From: Xylaria sp. FL1777
Taxonomy: Eukaryota > Ascomycota > Sordariomycetes > Xylariales > Xylariaceae
Length of the DNA stretch: 64,000 nucleotides
Reading direction: 5' to 3'
NCBI GenBank assembly: GCA_022578965.1
Contig: MU400545.1
Coordinates: forward strand, 297,357 to 361,356
The position numbers and the translations under genes are program-made. Numbering within the stretch: the stretch's first letter is position 1; the number at the start of each line of letters is the position of its first letter. The notes beneath the pieces are model-generated. The model was given only the letters and a program-made list of their open reading frames with translations. It was not told where the DNA came from and searched no databases. Shown here piece after piece: positions 11,289 to 20,629 of this stretch.

Positions 11289-12209
11289 CTAATCACTCTC
11301 TTCTCCCTCACTCACCTCGTCCTGCTTAAAGACAACCTTCTCGCAGAGTTGGAGACACTGCCTAACTGGTAATCCCACCACATTATCCACGCTGCCCTCA
11401 ATCTTTTCTACAAGCATCATACCCCCTATGCCCTGAATAGCATAGCCACCCGCCTTGTCGACGCCCTCGCGCGTCCTTACGTAAGCATCAATGACGTCGT
11501 CCGGCAATCCCTCGCTCGCCTTCGCAAATGTGACCTTTGTCTCCTCGATATGACTCGAGATAGAATATCCTGGGAAGCTCGCGTCCGCCTTAGGCGCGAT
11601 ACAGCAAACGGCAGTCAAAACGCGGTGGGTCCGCGTATCCCGAAGATGTCGCAGCATGCGCTTGTGGGCCTGCTCAGAAGGCGGCTTCTCAAGGATACCT
11701 CCATCCCTCGTTACGATCACCGTGTCAGCCGCTATGACAAGGTCGGGATCCTTGGACCCGGGGCCCCCATTCTGCGCAGTCTGCCCAGTTTCACCATTCC
11801 CCGTCTCCCTCTCCGCTGCTTCGGTCGCCTGCTCCACTTGCCTGATAGCTGTTTGGTATACGTCGAGGGCTTTCTGCTGGGCCGTTGACGATACGTATTC
11901 AAAGGCACCCATCTGGTCCTTCGGGAGATTCTCTGGCTTCGCCGAGGGCATGATTTCGATGTTTGGAAGTCCAATCTGTGCGAGAAGGGCTCGACGTCTT
12001 GGAGAGGCGGAGGCAAGGATGACACGATGTGTCTGCATATATTTCAGGATAGGCAACTCGAAAGCAACTAAGGGGGGCGGACGGCGCCCCTGGGGAGGAG
12101 CTTGTTGCAACTGGCGGACAGGCAGGCTTTGCTCTTTCGCCAAGGGTGCGTAGGCGGGCGGCGGATCGGCCGGGACGTCGTGCGAAGAAAGGGGCTGTGA
12201 TTTCTCCAT
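11289..12209 (-). CDS. Maf/HAM1-like nucleotide pyrophosphatase (Maf/YhdE family)
   Basis: A 306-residue protein with all hallmarks of the Maf family (ASMTL N-terminal-like), house-cleaning enzymes that hydrolyse non-canonical or selected nucleoside triphosphates to monophosphates. The phosphate-binding segment ILASASPRRRALL lies at 64-76, the metal/catalytic motif AADT at 160-163, EKP at 174-176, KAGGYAIQGIGG at 252-263 and GSVDNVVGLP at 272-281. The first ~55 residues are a Pro/Gln-rich, probably disordered extension typical of fungal homologues. An acidic Gly/Glu insert (about 129-152) separates the first two motifs. The start ATG has a good context (GCC before, G after). Intronless. Cytosolic or nuclear location is presumed because no targeting peptide is visible. 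Confidence 0.9.
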   Translation of the reverse strand: MEKSQPLSSHDVPADPPPAYAPLAKEQSLPVRQLQQAPPQGRRPPPLVAFELPILKYMQTHRVILASASPRRRALLAQIGLPNIEIMPSAKPENLPKDQMGAFEYVSSTAQQKALDVYQTAIRQVEQATEAAERETGNGETGQTAQNGGPGSKDPDLVIAADTVIVTRDGGILEKPPSEQAHKRMLRHLRDTRTHRVLTAVCCIAPKADASFPGYSISSHIEETKVTFAKASEGLPDDVIDAYVRTREGVDKAGGYAIQGIGGMMLVEKIEGSVDNVVGLPVRQCLQLCEKVVFKQDEVSEGEESD

Positions 12210-12955
12210 GGCGAGCTATGCTATTTTCTAGGCTCCTCGGGGCGAAGGTAGACGTGAATGGTAGAGATGTAGAAGTATGGGTTCAATGGCTAGCCAATTG
12301 TCTCCTTAGTCAAGCCTCAAGCCTAATGAAAGTTGTGAGGGAGAAAGGTGTTATGTCGGTGACGGTGACGACGAAGAAAAGTTGAATGTGGATGATAGAG
12401 AAGGTAGTGAACTTGTAGGGAGTTGTAGTGTTAGGTCAGTTAGATACCCTACCTACCTTACAGCACGCTAGATAGGTACCTAGGGGTAATAGTGGCTCCC
12501 CTCAAGCTTGTGATTTGAGTTAGGTACTGTAGATCAGTAATTAGACCCCAGGATACTAGCCACTAGCCACACTGCTGTGTATCTCGTCATGTGGCTTGCC
12601 GGAGTGGGCCGTCCAGGCTATTTGGCCAACTGCTAACTTTAGGTGGAGCAGCTATCACATGCATGGCCATCATCGTCACTTGCCTCAAATTGTACTTCAG
12701 CATATGAGCCGCCGCATGGAATCGACTGCCCAGAGTCCCGGTGAGGTTAGAGTTAGAACCATCATTATTGCCGAGCCATGTAATACCGCAAATCCGTAAC
12801 CATTGATTCCTTTTGTTGCTGTACACACGTCTAATATTACGGGCCAATCACTCTCTGCTGTTGCTTGCCTTATCTCTTCATATGGCACACCTCTTCTCAA
12901 CAAGCAGACGAAACAGCCCGGCTTTCGCTTCTATATATACTCATCATAGAGACAC
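12210..12955. other. Intergenic, divergent promoter region
   Basis: This spacer lies between the start of the Maf gene (-) and the start of the bHLH gene (+), so it should hold both promoters. It contains CCTACCTACC and TAGGTACCTAGG motifs at about 12447-12485. A TATATATA run at about 12932-12939 sits some 20 bases before the bHLH ATG. Short open frames on both strands here have no recognisable content. Confidence 0.5.
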
Positions 12956-13613
12956 ATGGCAGAGAATGGATCGAAATCCCCGCAAGACGGGGATAGTCAG
13001 GTTCTCGGTCCCGACGAAAAGCCGCGCTTGACAGAAGAGGAGAAAAAGCAAAATCATATCGCATCAGGTACTCATGACGACGTCTGGATGTCCCATGTGT
13101 AAGATCTCATTGCTGATTATCCGAAATAAGAACAAAAACGCCGTGAGGCAATCAGGGCTGGCTTTGACCGTCTCTGTGAACTTGTACCTGGTCTAGAAGG
13201 ACAGGGACGATCCGAGGGACTCGTTCTGAAGATGACAATCGCGTATATAAAGATCCTTCTCAGGAGACGTCGCGAATTGGTCACGGCGGCAGAGGCCCGA
13301 GGCGAGCATGTTTCCAAAGAGCTGAGAGAGTATGTCTTTGTTCAACCTAGTAGCGAAGTTCATAACTGACATCACTTATCAAGACCGCTTGCCGTCTTGG
13401 AAAGACTGGAAGAACAAGAGCAACAGTGCGTATTCCATAATTGTTTTATGTTCCGGCTTAGCCACAGTTTTGCTTCCCTATGTCATGCCTCCAATTCTCC
13501 TGACCTTCGCAAGATCGGTCAAAACGTCACCACATGGAGGTAAATTTTTCTGACTCGCGACTCCTAGGAGAGAGCTCAACCAAGAAGCGGAAACGAATGG
13601 AGACGATAGCTAA
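12956..13613 (+). CDS. Basic helix-loop-helix transcription factor (INO4/MAX-like), four exons
   Basis: No single long frame exists, but splicing 12956-13067, 13131-13329, 13384-13425 and 13568-13613 gives 132 residues with a clean bHLH domain. The basic region is H34, E38, R41/R42 (NHIASEQKRR), the H-E-R pattern of class B factors that bind CACGTG-type E-boxes. Helix 1 (FDRLCELVPGL), loop and helix 2 (about 69-84) follow, then a zipper-like coiled coil rich in E, L and Q (about 100-125). Intron 1 is GTACTC...AAG with a GCTGAT branch site; intron 2 is GTATGTC...AAG with CTGAC. Intron 3 is less sure: GTGCGT to TAG with CTGAC keeps the coiled coil running, while reading on without it ends at TAA 13541-13543 with an unlikely tail. 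Small size and basic region resemble INO4, which pairs with INO2 on phospholipid genes in yeast; the target set here is unknown. Confidence 0.8.
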
Positions 13614-13878
13614 GAACCTTCAGCCCAACAAGCCACGCAAGTTTTACGCAAAGAGTCGAAATTTTAGGCTAGACAGTCCCCCGACCAACATCCATCGAGA
13701 CTTTGGCACGCCTCTTGAGGATCTGAGCCCAGAGTAGTGTTACTTCCCGGAACTCACATAATTCAAGCTTACTTGCAATGAATATGATGCTCAGGAATTA
13801 TGGAGTATACCTTACAGGCCCTCGCATACCAGATCTTAATCTCTGGCAAGGATTGAGGAGCCACTATTTGTACATGAT

Positions 13879-15387
13879 TCACAGATAAGCGTCTGCTTGC
13901 GCTTTGAGTATTTTGAGTAACTCCGATGGTAACATGTCTATCCGTTCCCGTCTTGGTGCGTCGCTGTCGCTTTCTAGACGTGACAAGTCACACGTAATAG
14001 TCCCACTGGACAGCTGTCGTGGCCCAGCTGTAAGGATGACACTATAACCCTTGGCCTGTGCCTGATGCGCTTTGACTCCAACAGGCACCTGCCGGTGGTC
14101 GATATCTACCACAAAGTTGGTCGCTTGACTCACGGGCTTTTCCGGCGAACCTTGCCCGCCCATAAGTACACTCTGAACTGCTTTAGCATGGTCTATAACG
14201 GACTCGCTGTCGTTGATAGTAACAATCATAACCTGTCTGGGATTCAGCCAGAAAGGCCAGTTCCCATTGTAATGCTCAATCAGTAGGGCCATCAGGCGTT
14301 CTACGGAGCCCAGGACAGCTCGATGGACCAGCACTGGGGTAACGAGACCGGTTTCATTCAGCGCATCGGGATCTGTCGTGGTTTCCCCGCGCCGTTCGTA
14401 TTCGGGTGCCGGGGCGACGTATCCTAATTCAAATCGTTTCGGTAGTTGGAAATCAAGCTGGATGGTTGCTGTCTGATGCTCTTTCCCGTCGGAATCCCGC
14501 AAAATGATATCGATCTTAGGGCCATAGAAGGCGCCGTCTCCCTCGTTTATCGTCCAATCTTGTCCAGATGTGCTCAGTGCTCTTTTCAACGCTCCTTCAG
14601 CAGTTTCCCACTCCTCGAGGGTTCCTATATAGTGATGTTGCGGTCGCGTCGACAGAGCTAATCGGTAGGGCCCGAGCTTGAAGGTGGAATAAACAACACG
14701 CACGAAATCCAAGGTCTTCCGTATTTCATCCTCGATCTGCGACGGCCTGCAGAAGATGTGTCCATCGTCTTGGTGGAAGCGCCGCACCCGAGTCAATCCG
14801 CTTAGAGCGCCCGAGACCTCGTTCCGGTGAAGGGGGGAGAAGTCGGCGTATCGGAGAGGAAGGTCTCGGTAGCTGTGTCGTTGCGATGCGAAAATGAGGC
14901 AGTGACCAGGGCAGTTCATGGGCTTAAGGCCATATTCGTCCTCTTCGCTACCTTCGCTTGCGTCGCTCCGCGATGGCGATGTGCTCGTGACGGTGAACAT
15001 GTCATCGCTGTAGTTGTCCAGGTGGCCCGATTTCTTCCACAGCGCCTTCTTGTAGATGGTCGGCGTGATGACTTCGTCGAAGCCATAGCGGGTGTATTGT
15101 TGGCGCAAGAACTCGACCAGGCGATTGAAGATTCTAGCACCGTTGGGCAGGAGAATTGGAGAACCCGGGCTGTAGATCGAAGTTGTGAACAACTCTTGTT
15201 GTACAGCGAGCTGTCTGTGATCTGCAGGCGGGATTGGGGGCGCTTCTGCAGTTGCATGGGAAGAGCAGTTCCGTTGTAGAGGAGATTGAGACGATGGAGA
15301 TTGCATACATCTAGGGTGCCGTATCCGGGACAATTGACTCGGAGCACGAGGGGAGATGTAGGTGGCTAATGCCCTTTTGAAGAGCAT
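13879..15387 (-). CDS. MST1: Threonyl-tRNA synthetase, mitochondrial
   Basis: A 502-residue class II aminoacyl-tRNA synthetase that charges tRNA-Thr in mitochondria. The first ~45 residues are basic and Ser/Arg-rich, a mitochondrial presequence. There is no TGS or editing domain, as expected for the fungal mitochondrial enzyme and unlike the cytosolic one. Motif 1 lies around FNRLVEFLRQQY-GFDEVITP. The zinc-binding residues that select threonine are C159 (LKPMNCPGH), H210 (QDDGHIFC) and H355 (VHRAVLGSVER). Motif 2 is PLRYADFSPLHRNE-V and motif 3 is VLGSVERLMALLIEHY. A C-terminal anticodon-binding domain starts near 383 (PRQVMIVTI). Intronless. The gene diverges from the 16416 gene across a ~1-kb spacer. 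Confidence 0.95.
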   Translation of the reverse strand: MLFKRALATYISPRAPSQLSRIRHPRCMQSPSSQSPLQRNCSSHATAEAPPIPPADHRQLAVQQELFTTSIYSPGSPILLPNGARIFNRLVEFLRQQYTRYGFDEVITPTIYKKALWKKSGHLDNYSDDMFTVTSTSPSRSDASEGSEEDEYGLKPMNCPGHCLIFASQRHSYRDLPLRYADFSPLHRNEVSGALSGLTRVRRFHQDDGHIFCRPSQIEDEIRKTLDFVRVVYSTFKLGPYRLALSTRPQHHYIGTLEEWETAEGALKRALSTSGQDWTINEGDGAFYGPKIDIILRDSDGKEHQTATIQLDFQLPKRFELGYVAPAPEYERRGETTTDPDALNETGLVTPVLVHRAVLGSVERLMALLIEHYNGNWPFWLNPRQVMIVTINDSESVIDHAKAVQSVLMGGQGSPEKPVSQATNFVVDIDHRQVPVGVKAHQAQAKGYSVILTAGPRQLSSGTITCDLSRLESDSDAPRRERIDMLPSELLKILKAQADAYL

Positions 15388-16415
15388 GTTGCCAAGGGGT
15401 CATGATAGGTACGGTCGACTTCATATCGGTGCCTACATACAAAATACATTCAAGTGGGAGGATATCCTAGGCACATAAAAGATGCAGATTACCTAGGTAG
15501 GTAGGTACTTACCAATATTGTATGATCAGGTTGTATGCATCTAATGGAGTAACCTATAGTAGGTACCTAGGTACCTACTAACTATGTACCTAAAAGATGG
15601 AGCATCTCATCGTTATCCATCTTATCCTTATCGAATGGGAGTGGGACACGCCGCGACATGACCGCGAGAACTCATGTGACTACCTAGGTAGGTTGGTTGG
15701 TCAGGGGACTAATGTGCTACAGCTTAACTCCTGATATTATTACGGCAGTCTACATAGCACACTACCTAGGTATAAACATAAACACTTCATCTTCAACATC
15801 TTCCCACTTCTCAGGGAGAGTGGCGCGAAACCGTTCCAATCACTACACTACGCTATATACCTCTTTCCTACTATTTATTAGGTACACTACTGTAAATAAA
15901 CCGCTCCCACCAAAACTCACATCGTGCTTCATGCTTTGTCAAGTCGCATTAGTTGTAACTCATAGGTAATTCACAAGGCGATCATTTCAGCACAACACCT
16001 TAGCTAGGTATAGCTTGAATCACTTTATTGCCTATTTTGCTGCGTGAGTCACGCGGTTAGACCTTCGGCGCGCGAACCCAAAGGAAGCCCTTCGAAACGG
16101 CTGAACTGCCGCCTACTTGACCAACCCCTAGTCAGTAGGTGCATCACCCTCCTTGGCAAGCATATATAAATGTGCCGGGACCATTGCTTCATTGTTGCTG
16201 CTGTCTCTGCTAGGCGCGACGCGACCTGTCAGCTCATCAGGCCGCGTCCAACCCTGTTCAAAGGGAGGCTCAAAAGGGATCTGCAGGGTCATAACTCTCA
16301 CCCAGCCTGGTTTGCGAAATCAGCTGCAACCGATTCCACGAGATCATTAGCGTAGTGACCTGAGTCGGCCACCTGAATCGATCGCTGCAGAACGCAGCGA
16401 AGCCTGACAAACGTC
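15388..16415. other. Divergent promoter spacer with CCTAGGTA motif cluster
   Basis: The shared upstream region of the tRNA synthetase (-) and the 16416 gene (+). It is crowded with copies of the palindromic CCTAGG / TAGGTA motif, for example around 15490-15515, 15555-15595, 15680-15695 and 15763-15772. An open frame at 16153-16350 starts on TTG and is not credible as a gene. Confidence 0.6.
15485..15600. repeat. Dense CCTAGGTA / TAGGTACCTA motif cluster
   Basis: Several overlapping copies of ACCTAGGTAGGTA and GTACCTAGGTACC lie within ~110 bp. The motif is self-complementary at CCTAGG. The same word recurs in other gene spacers of this window but not in the AT-rich block. Confidence 0.7.
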
Positions 16416-18143
16416 ATGGCTCGCACTAGACGATCAAACATCCCGGTTGAGGGCTCTTGGCGTATGGTGGAAGAAGGCGAAAACGACAGTTTCGACACAA
16501 CACTCATTCAGGACGCATTCGAAGATAACTTTGTCATGTCGAGCGGGCAGTCGCAGCTCACGTCTTCCTCACAAGGCATGGCATCTCAAGACAGTATCCG
16601 CGATTTCGCCGACAGAGCCGACGAAGATCAGATTATCTTGCGGGCCCCCTTTCAGCCTTCCTTAGCTTCCACACGGCACGCTTCCATAGACAAAGAGCGT
16701 ACCCCGGTTCCGGAATTCTTCATGCCTACTCCTGCAGTCAGTATTAGTCCACGGCGCTCGAGTGTTCGTTCATCGAAGACCATTCGTACCTTTTCAAATG
16801 ATTCTCCGCAAGTCCGAAGGAGAGCTCTCAGACAGGGATCGACAGATGAAAATGACCACGATTTCTCAACACAAGCACAAACGACAAATGCCCCGAGAAA
16901 CAGCCGCCCTCGCAACGGTGCTTCACAGCAACCAGATCTCTCGGAACGATTGACGAGCTCGGCGCCTGGGTTTCTCTTCGATTGCTTTGCTTGGATTTTG
17001 TCAGTCCTGGCTATGGCTCTCCGCTTTGCGAAATGGCCTGTGGCTTTTCTGCTTGCCCTCTATATTGCGCTTGGAGTTTTCATAGCAAGTAAGAATGTCG
17101 TCACCCATTCCGTCTCGGCGACGTTACAGCCAATCTGCAGGATACCAGGGGTCTCATTGTTTAATATCCCATTCTGCTCAGATGACCCTTTAGCCCTGGG
17201 CTCGAAAGGCAGAGCACAACAGCCCGTCGCATTCGACGAACTCATGAGTGTGCAGTCAAAATTCGAGAAAGTATTGGAAGACTCTGCGCAGGGCGTCTCT
17301 CTACCTATGGATATGAAGAGGGCAGAAGCGTCCGTCCGTGACTTGCGGACTCTAGTCAGATATAGTGATTTACCTTCACGTGAAGAGCTCATATACGAGT
17401 TCGACGGTTACATCGATTCTGTCAGTCGGATCGTCGATGACCTTCAGTCATTTAACACGCATGTTGGTAGCGCTGTCGACAGCGTGATCAGTATCAACCG
17501 TTGGACATCCCGGTACATAAAGTCGATCGCCATGAATCGAGAAGCACCACGGAGCGTTATAGAATGGCTGTTCTCGCCGTTCCAGCCTGTCACATTTGAT
17601 GAACGTATGATACTAGAAAAATACATCGAACACACGTCATTTGTGTCGGATAAGATTCAGGCTCTCATTCTCGAAGCGCAGGCTACACTTCGACTTCTTT
17701 CAAAGGCTAACGATCATTTGCAAAGTATCGACGAGTATGTCGTTCGTAGCGGGAATTCCGTTGAGGAAAAGCGTAGCGAAGCGCTGTGGGATTTATGGAC
17801 GCTGATTGGTGGTAATCATCGTCATCGAAACAAGCTGAGGGCCCAACTGTCCTTGTTACGACAAGTAGATAGACAGCGAGCCTCCGCTGTAACACAGCTG
17901 ATGGGCCTTATCCATGACCTTGGCGATATCCGAACCAAATTAGGCGATTTACGAGATCGTGTAGCAGCACCGGAGTTGCTGGCGGACACCACATCGATTC
18001 CACTTAGCGTCCATATCGAGACGATTGATGCCGGAGTGAAGAGGCTTGAGGCGGCAAGAGTGCGCATTCGTGCTGAAGAAAATGAGAGGTTTCAGCAGGC
18101 GCTTGCTAGGGGGAATAATGAAATTCCTATGATAGACTCTTAA
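16416..18143 (+). CDS. Membrane protein with coiled-coil C-terminal region, function unknown
   Basis: A 575-residue intronless protein I cannot name. The first ~180 residues are Ser/Arg/Asp-rich and low in hydrophobics, so likely disordered, with many possible phosphorylation sites. A hydrophobic region at about 187-225 (FAWILSVLAMAL, then WPVAFLLALYIALGVFIAS) would give one or two membrane helices, probably a hairpin. The remaining ~340 residues are predicted mainly helical with heptad-like stretches (about 275-310, 420-450, 500-530, 540-565) and few aromatics. There is no signal peptide. A cytosolic N-terminal tail, a membrane anchor and a helical domain resemble fungal organelle- or nuclear-envelope anchored proteins, but that is only analogy. 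The start is the first ATG, 19 codons before an acidic motif EEGEND. Confidence 0.8.
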   Translation: MARTRRSNIPVEGSWRMVEEGENDSFDTTLIQDAFEDNFVMSSGQSQLTSSSQGMASQDSIRDFADRADEDQIILRAPFQPSLASTRHASIDKERTPVPEFFMPTPAVSISPRRSSVRSSKTIRTFSNDSPQVRRRALRQGSTDENDHDFSTQAQTTNAPRNSRPRNGASQQPDLSERLTSSAPGFLFDCFAWILSVLAMALRFAKWPVAFLLALYIALGVFIASKNVVTHSVSATLQPICRIPGVSLFNIPFCSDDPLALGSKGRAQQPVAFDELMSVQSKFEKVLEDSAQGVSLPMDMKRAEASVRDLRTLVRYSDLPSREELIYEFDGYIDSVSRIVDDLQSFNTHVGSAVDSVISINRWTSRYIKSIAMNREAPRSVIEWLFSPFQPVTFDERMILEKYIEHTSFVSDKIQALILEAQATLRLLSKANDHLQSIDEYVVRSGNSVEEKRSEALWDLWTLIGGNHRHRNKLRAQLSLLRQVDRQRASAVTQLMGLIHDLGDIRTKLGDLRDRVAAPELLADTTSIPLSVHIETIDAGVKRLEAARVRIRAEENERFQQALARGNNEIPMIDS

Positions 18144-20043
18144 AAGAGCAAAAAGCATATGATCTTGCTTGGATTAATGTTTCCGTCATCGGTATCATGG
18201 GTCGGGGACAAACAGCGGCGCTTAGGAGTCGGAGTTGAGGATGATGACATGGGTCAGGGGGGTGATATAGATCTCTCCTCGATGAGCTTTCGTCCCGCCA
18301 ACCGTTATCCTCCTGTGTTTTAATGATAGGAATATAGATACCCTTTAATCTACTGCGCTCTCTGAATAGCTGGAGGTGGAGAAAATAACGATCTAGACCC
18401 TGCATGCGACGGCGACTTGAGGAATGACCTACATCAGGCGGTCAGACCATAATGGTATTGGCGGGTAAAACAAAGAAATCACGCTGAGATCTCGTTTTGG
18501 CAGGGAATGCTGGGTGGTACGGCGTATTAACAGAGATCGCCCTTATACAGATCTCAGTTATCCTGTCACATACCTACCTATCTAGATCCAACTCAATACG
18601 TCCTAGATCAATGCGCTTGCTCTAGAGTACAATGTATTACTTTGGTTCCGGAATTATCGGTATAGGAGAGTCCGTAGATAACAGAGGTATATATTTTCGA
18701 CGGACCTATCCCGATATTCAAAATTCGTACCCCGTGAAAGCCCGGACGTAGCTATAGCTAGTCATCAGTAGCTCACCGTAGTCTTCGTCTTAGGCTTCAT
18801 CGCTTTGTAAGGTATTACTTATTGTATTACTATACTTTGAGCTTCTTATTATATGACAACGATGACCAACCTTGCCATGAAACAACCATTCACGACCAGC
18901 CAGATTAGGTCGCGAAACCATTCTGAATTATTATAAATCCCATTGATGCTTGTAGCAGCGCTTCAGCAACAACAACACCCGGGTGACGGGAGTGAGAGAA
19001 GCCTCGTATCATGATGCTAACCTCGTGGAACAAAGAAGGTATCGAGACTCTTCGCGTGACGAGGACAGTCATAAGTCGTACATCTCGAACCACAGTACCA
19101 CCTATAAGGCATCACGTACATTCGTACAAGTCTATCGCGTTTCAGTAGCCTCGCTGTCAAATAACGTAGACCTCTCTTCCATATTTGCCGCTAGGCATTC
19201 CTTAAGACGGTTGCTTCATGTGTATACCGCACACTACATATACACATGACCACTATCCCTACGCGCTCAATAGCGAACAGCACAAGTCAAACACTAGCTT
19301 TTTGACTTGCTTTAGTTGATTTAAGCCTTAATTTCGGCCTTTTTGGCCGGCTTCTGTACCTGACTTAAATAATTCGAATAATTCTAATAGCTATATTCTA
19401 GACAATTGAGCCTTGTATAGCTGAAAGGTCTGACCGACGAATCTGTTGAGATCTTAATGTTAAATACGAAGCGCAAGGGGTTGTTGAGATCCAAGTACTG
19501 AAGGAGTGTGGTGTGTGCGGTCGCCAGCGAGTGCTGTAGCGCAAGAACTGGAGCTGTAATTAGAAGGATAAGTCTAACTACCTACCCTCCCTACCTAGGT
19601 ATGCTAGAAAAGCCTTATTCTTTTTTATTGAAAATACAGAGTACCAGTGAAAAATATAGGAAAAATCTAAGAAAATAGTTGTAATTTATTGCAAGTACTT
19701 TACAATTAATTTACATTCATGTTTACTTTAACTGGAACTAATTTTCAACCCATTTGTTATGTTTTCTTCGGGCAAGCAAATTATTACTTCAACTCTGTTA
19801 TTCGGAAATGCTCGCAGGGATACCGCAATCCGCAACTGTTATAATTAGATCGGTGGCAAAATTAGGACAGCAACACCGCCACATTAAGTCAGCAGAAATA
19901 TTACTTCATAAAAATCTATATTTATTGGGGGGTGGCATATTAAAACAAGTCTATTGTAATTTTACGAATAATGTATTAGATATTCATGTGGGCTAGTATC
20001 AGAATGTTCATTAACCAAGTCGCAGTGTTGGAAGCTGTATAAC
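18144..20043. other. Gene-free interval leading to the AT block
   Basis: Contains the 3' flank of the 16416 gene, CCTACCTA/CCTAGGTA motifs near 18572 and 19580, and a small hairpin CGGCC-TTTTT-GGCCG at about 19335-19349. Base composition drops gradually from about 19600. Open frames at 18983-19249 and 19754-19996 show nothing recognisable, and the second starts on TTG. Confidence 0.5.
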
Positions 20044-20148
20044 TCATTTCGGAATTGGAACCTTTGGCTTGTCACTCTTGACTGGGGTTGCGAACCCGGG
20101 TCGGGGGGCTGGAGGCAGCTTCGGAGGCGGGGGAGTGTTAGAAGGCAT
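20044..20148 (-). CDS. Possible 34-residue Pro/Lys-rich protein or first exon
   Basis: An ATG-initiated 34-codon frame begins MPSNTPPPPKLPPAPRPG and ends in PIPK. It is far GC-richer than the DNA on both sides. The ~110 bases upstream of the ATG are rich in CAACTACCAAC-type, ATG-free sequence resembling a fungal 5' untranslated region, which is the main reason to mention it. No domain is visible. It could be a genuine small ORF, the first exon of a gene whose remainder has decayed, or chance. It lies only ~200 bp from the retrotransposon edge. Confidence 0.3.
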   Translation of the reverse strand: MPSNTPPPPKLPPAPRPGFATPVKSDKPKVPIPK

Positions 20149-20342
20149 ATTGTACGATTTTGGTGGCAGGATAGGAATTGCTTACTAATGTTGGTAGTTG
20201 GTAATGCGAATAGTGTGTGTATGAGCAGATATGCGAAGGTAGTAAGGTCTATGTGGGACTATTAAGTATTTTTATATTTAGTAATCACGCAACAACTCCA
20301 TTGTCATGCAAAACAACAACGTTGTTGCGGAATTGCAACAAC
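20149..20342. other. Left flank of the transposon block with palindrome
   Basis: Contains a perfect 14-base palindrome, CAACAAC-GTTGTTG, at 20314-20327, and GCAACAAC repeated at about 20289 and 20335. The family-1 LTR starts immediately after ACAAC (20338-20342), which should be one half of its target duplication. Confidence 0.6.
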
Positions 20343-20629
20343 TGTTAGAATAACTGGTTATTGGTTGCAACTCCCATGTATAGTACGTACGATAGGTTTT
20401 GCACGGAAACCACTCCGTACAAGGGCTATTGCATGAACCAAAGTAATCTTAGTGTTAGCTTAGCTTGTACGCTAGCAAAGTTCTTACATATAAAAGAAAA
20501 CCTTTGCTTTATATAAACTTTTTTTTTTTTTAAACATATAAAACATAAATAGTTTATAATATAAAAATTATTATACTTTGTTTTAATATATATATATTAA
20601 ACATATAATTATATAAAGCTTATTTAATA
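20343..20629 (+). repeat. Family-1 LTR, 5' LTR of copy A (287 bp)
   Basis: Starts TGTTAGAATAACTGG and ends TTTAATA (TTTAACA before mutation), matching the 287-bp LTRs at 47584 and 54649 in reverse complement. The left ~170 bp are the least mutated family-1 LTR sequence in the window. A TATA box TATAAAAG at 20489-20496 reads on the + strand, which sets the element's orientation. The preceding ACAAC is the presumed target duplication. Confidence 0.85.

Noticed and set aside
13534..13737. 67-codon Lys/Arg-rich frame downstream of the bHLH exons
   Set aside because: It cannot be joined in phase to the bHLH exons by any GT-AG pair I could find, and it overlaps the better-supported last exon in another frame.
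16153..16350. Frame with a signal-peptide-like start
   Set aside because: It begins on TTG, not ATG, and lies in the promoter of the 16416 gene.
20095..20120. GGTTCG-CAACCC resembling a tRNA B box (- strand)
   Set aside because: No matching A box, acceptor stem or anticodon arm, and it lies within the Pro-rich small ORF.
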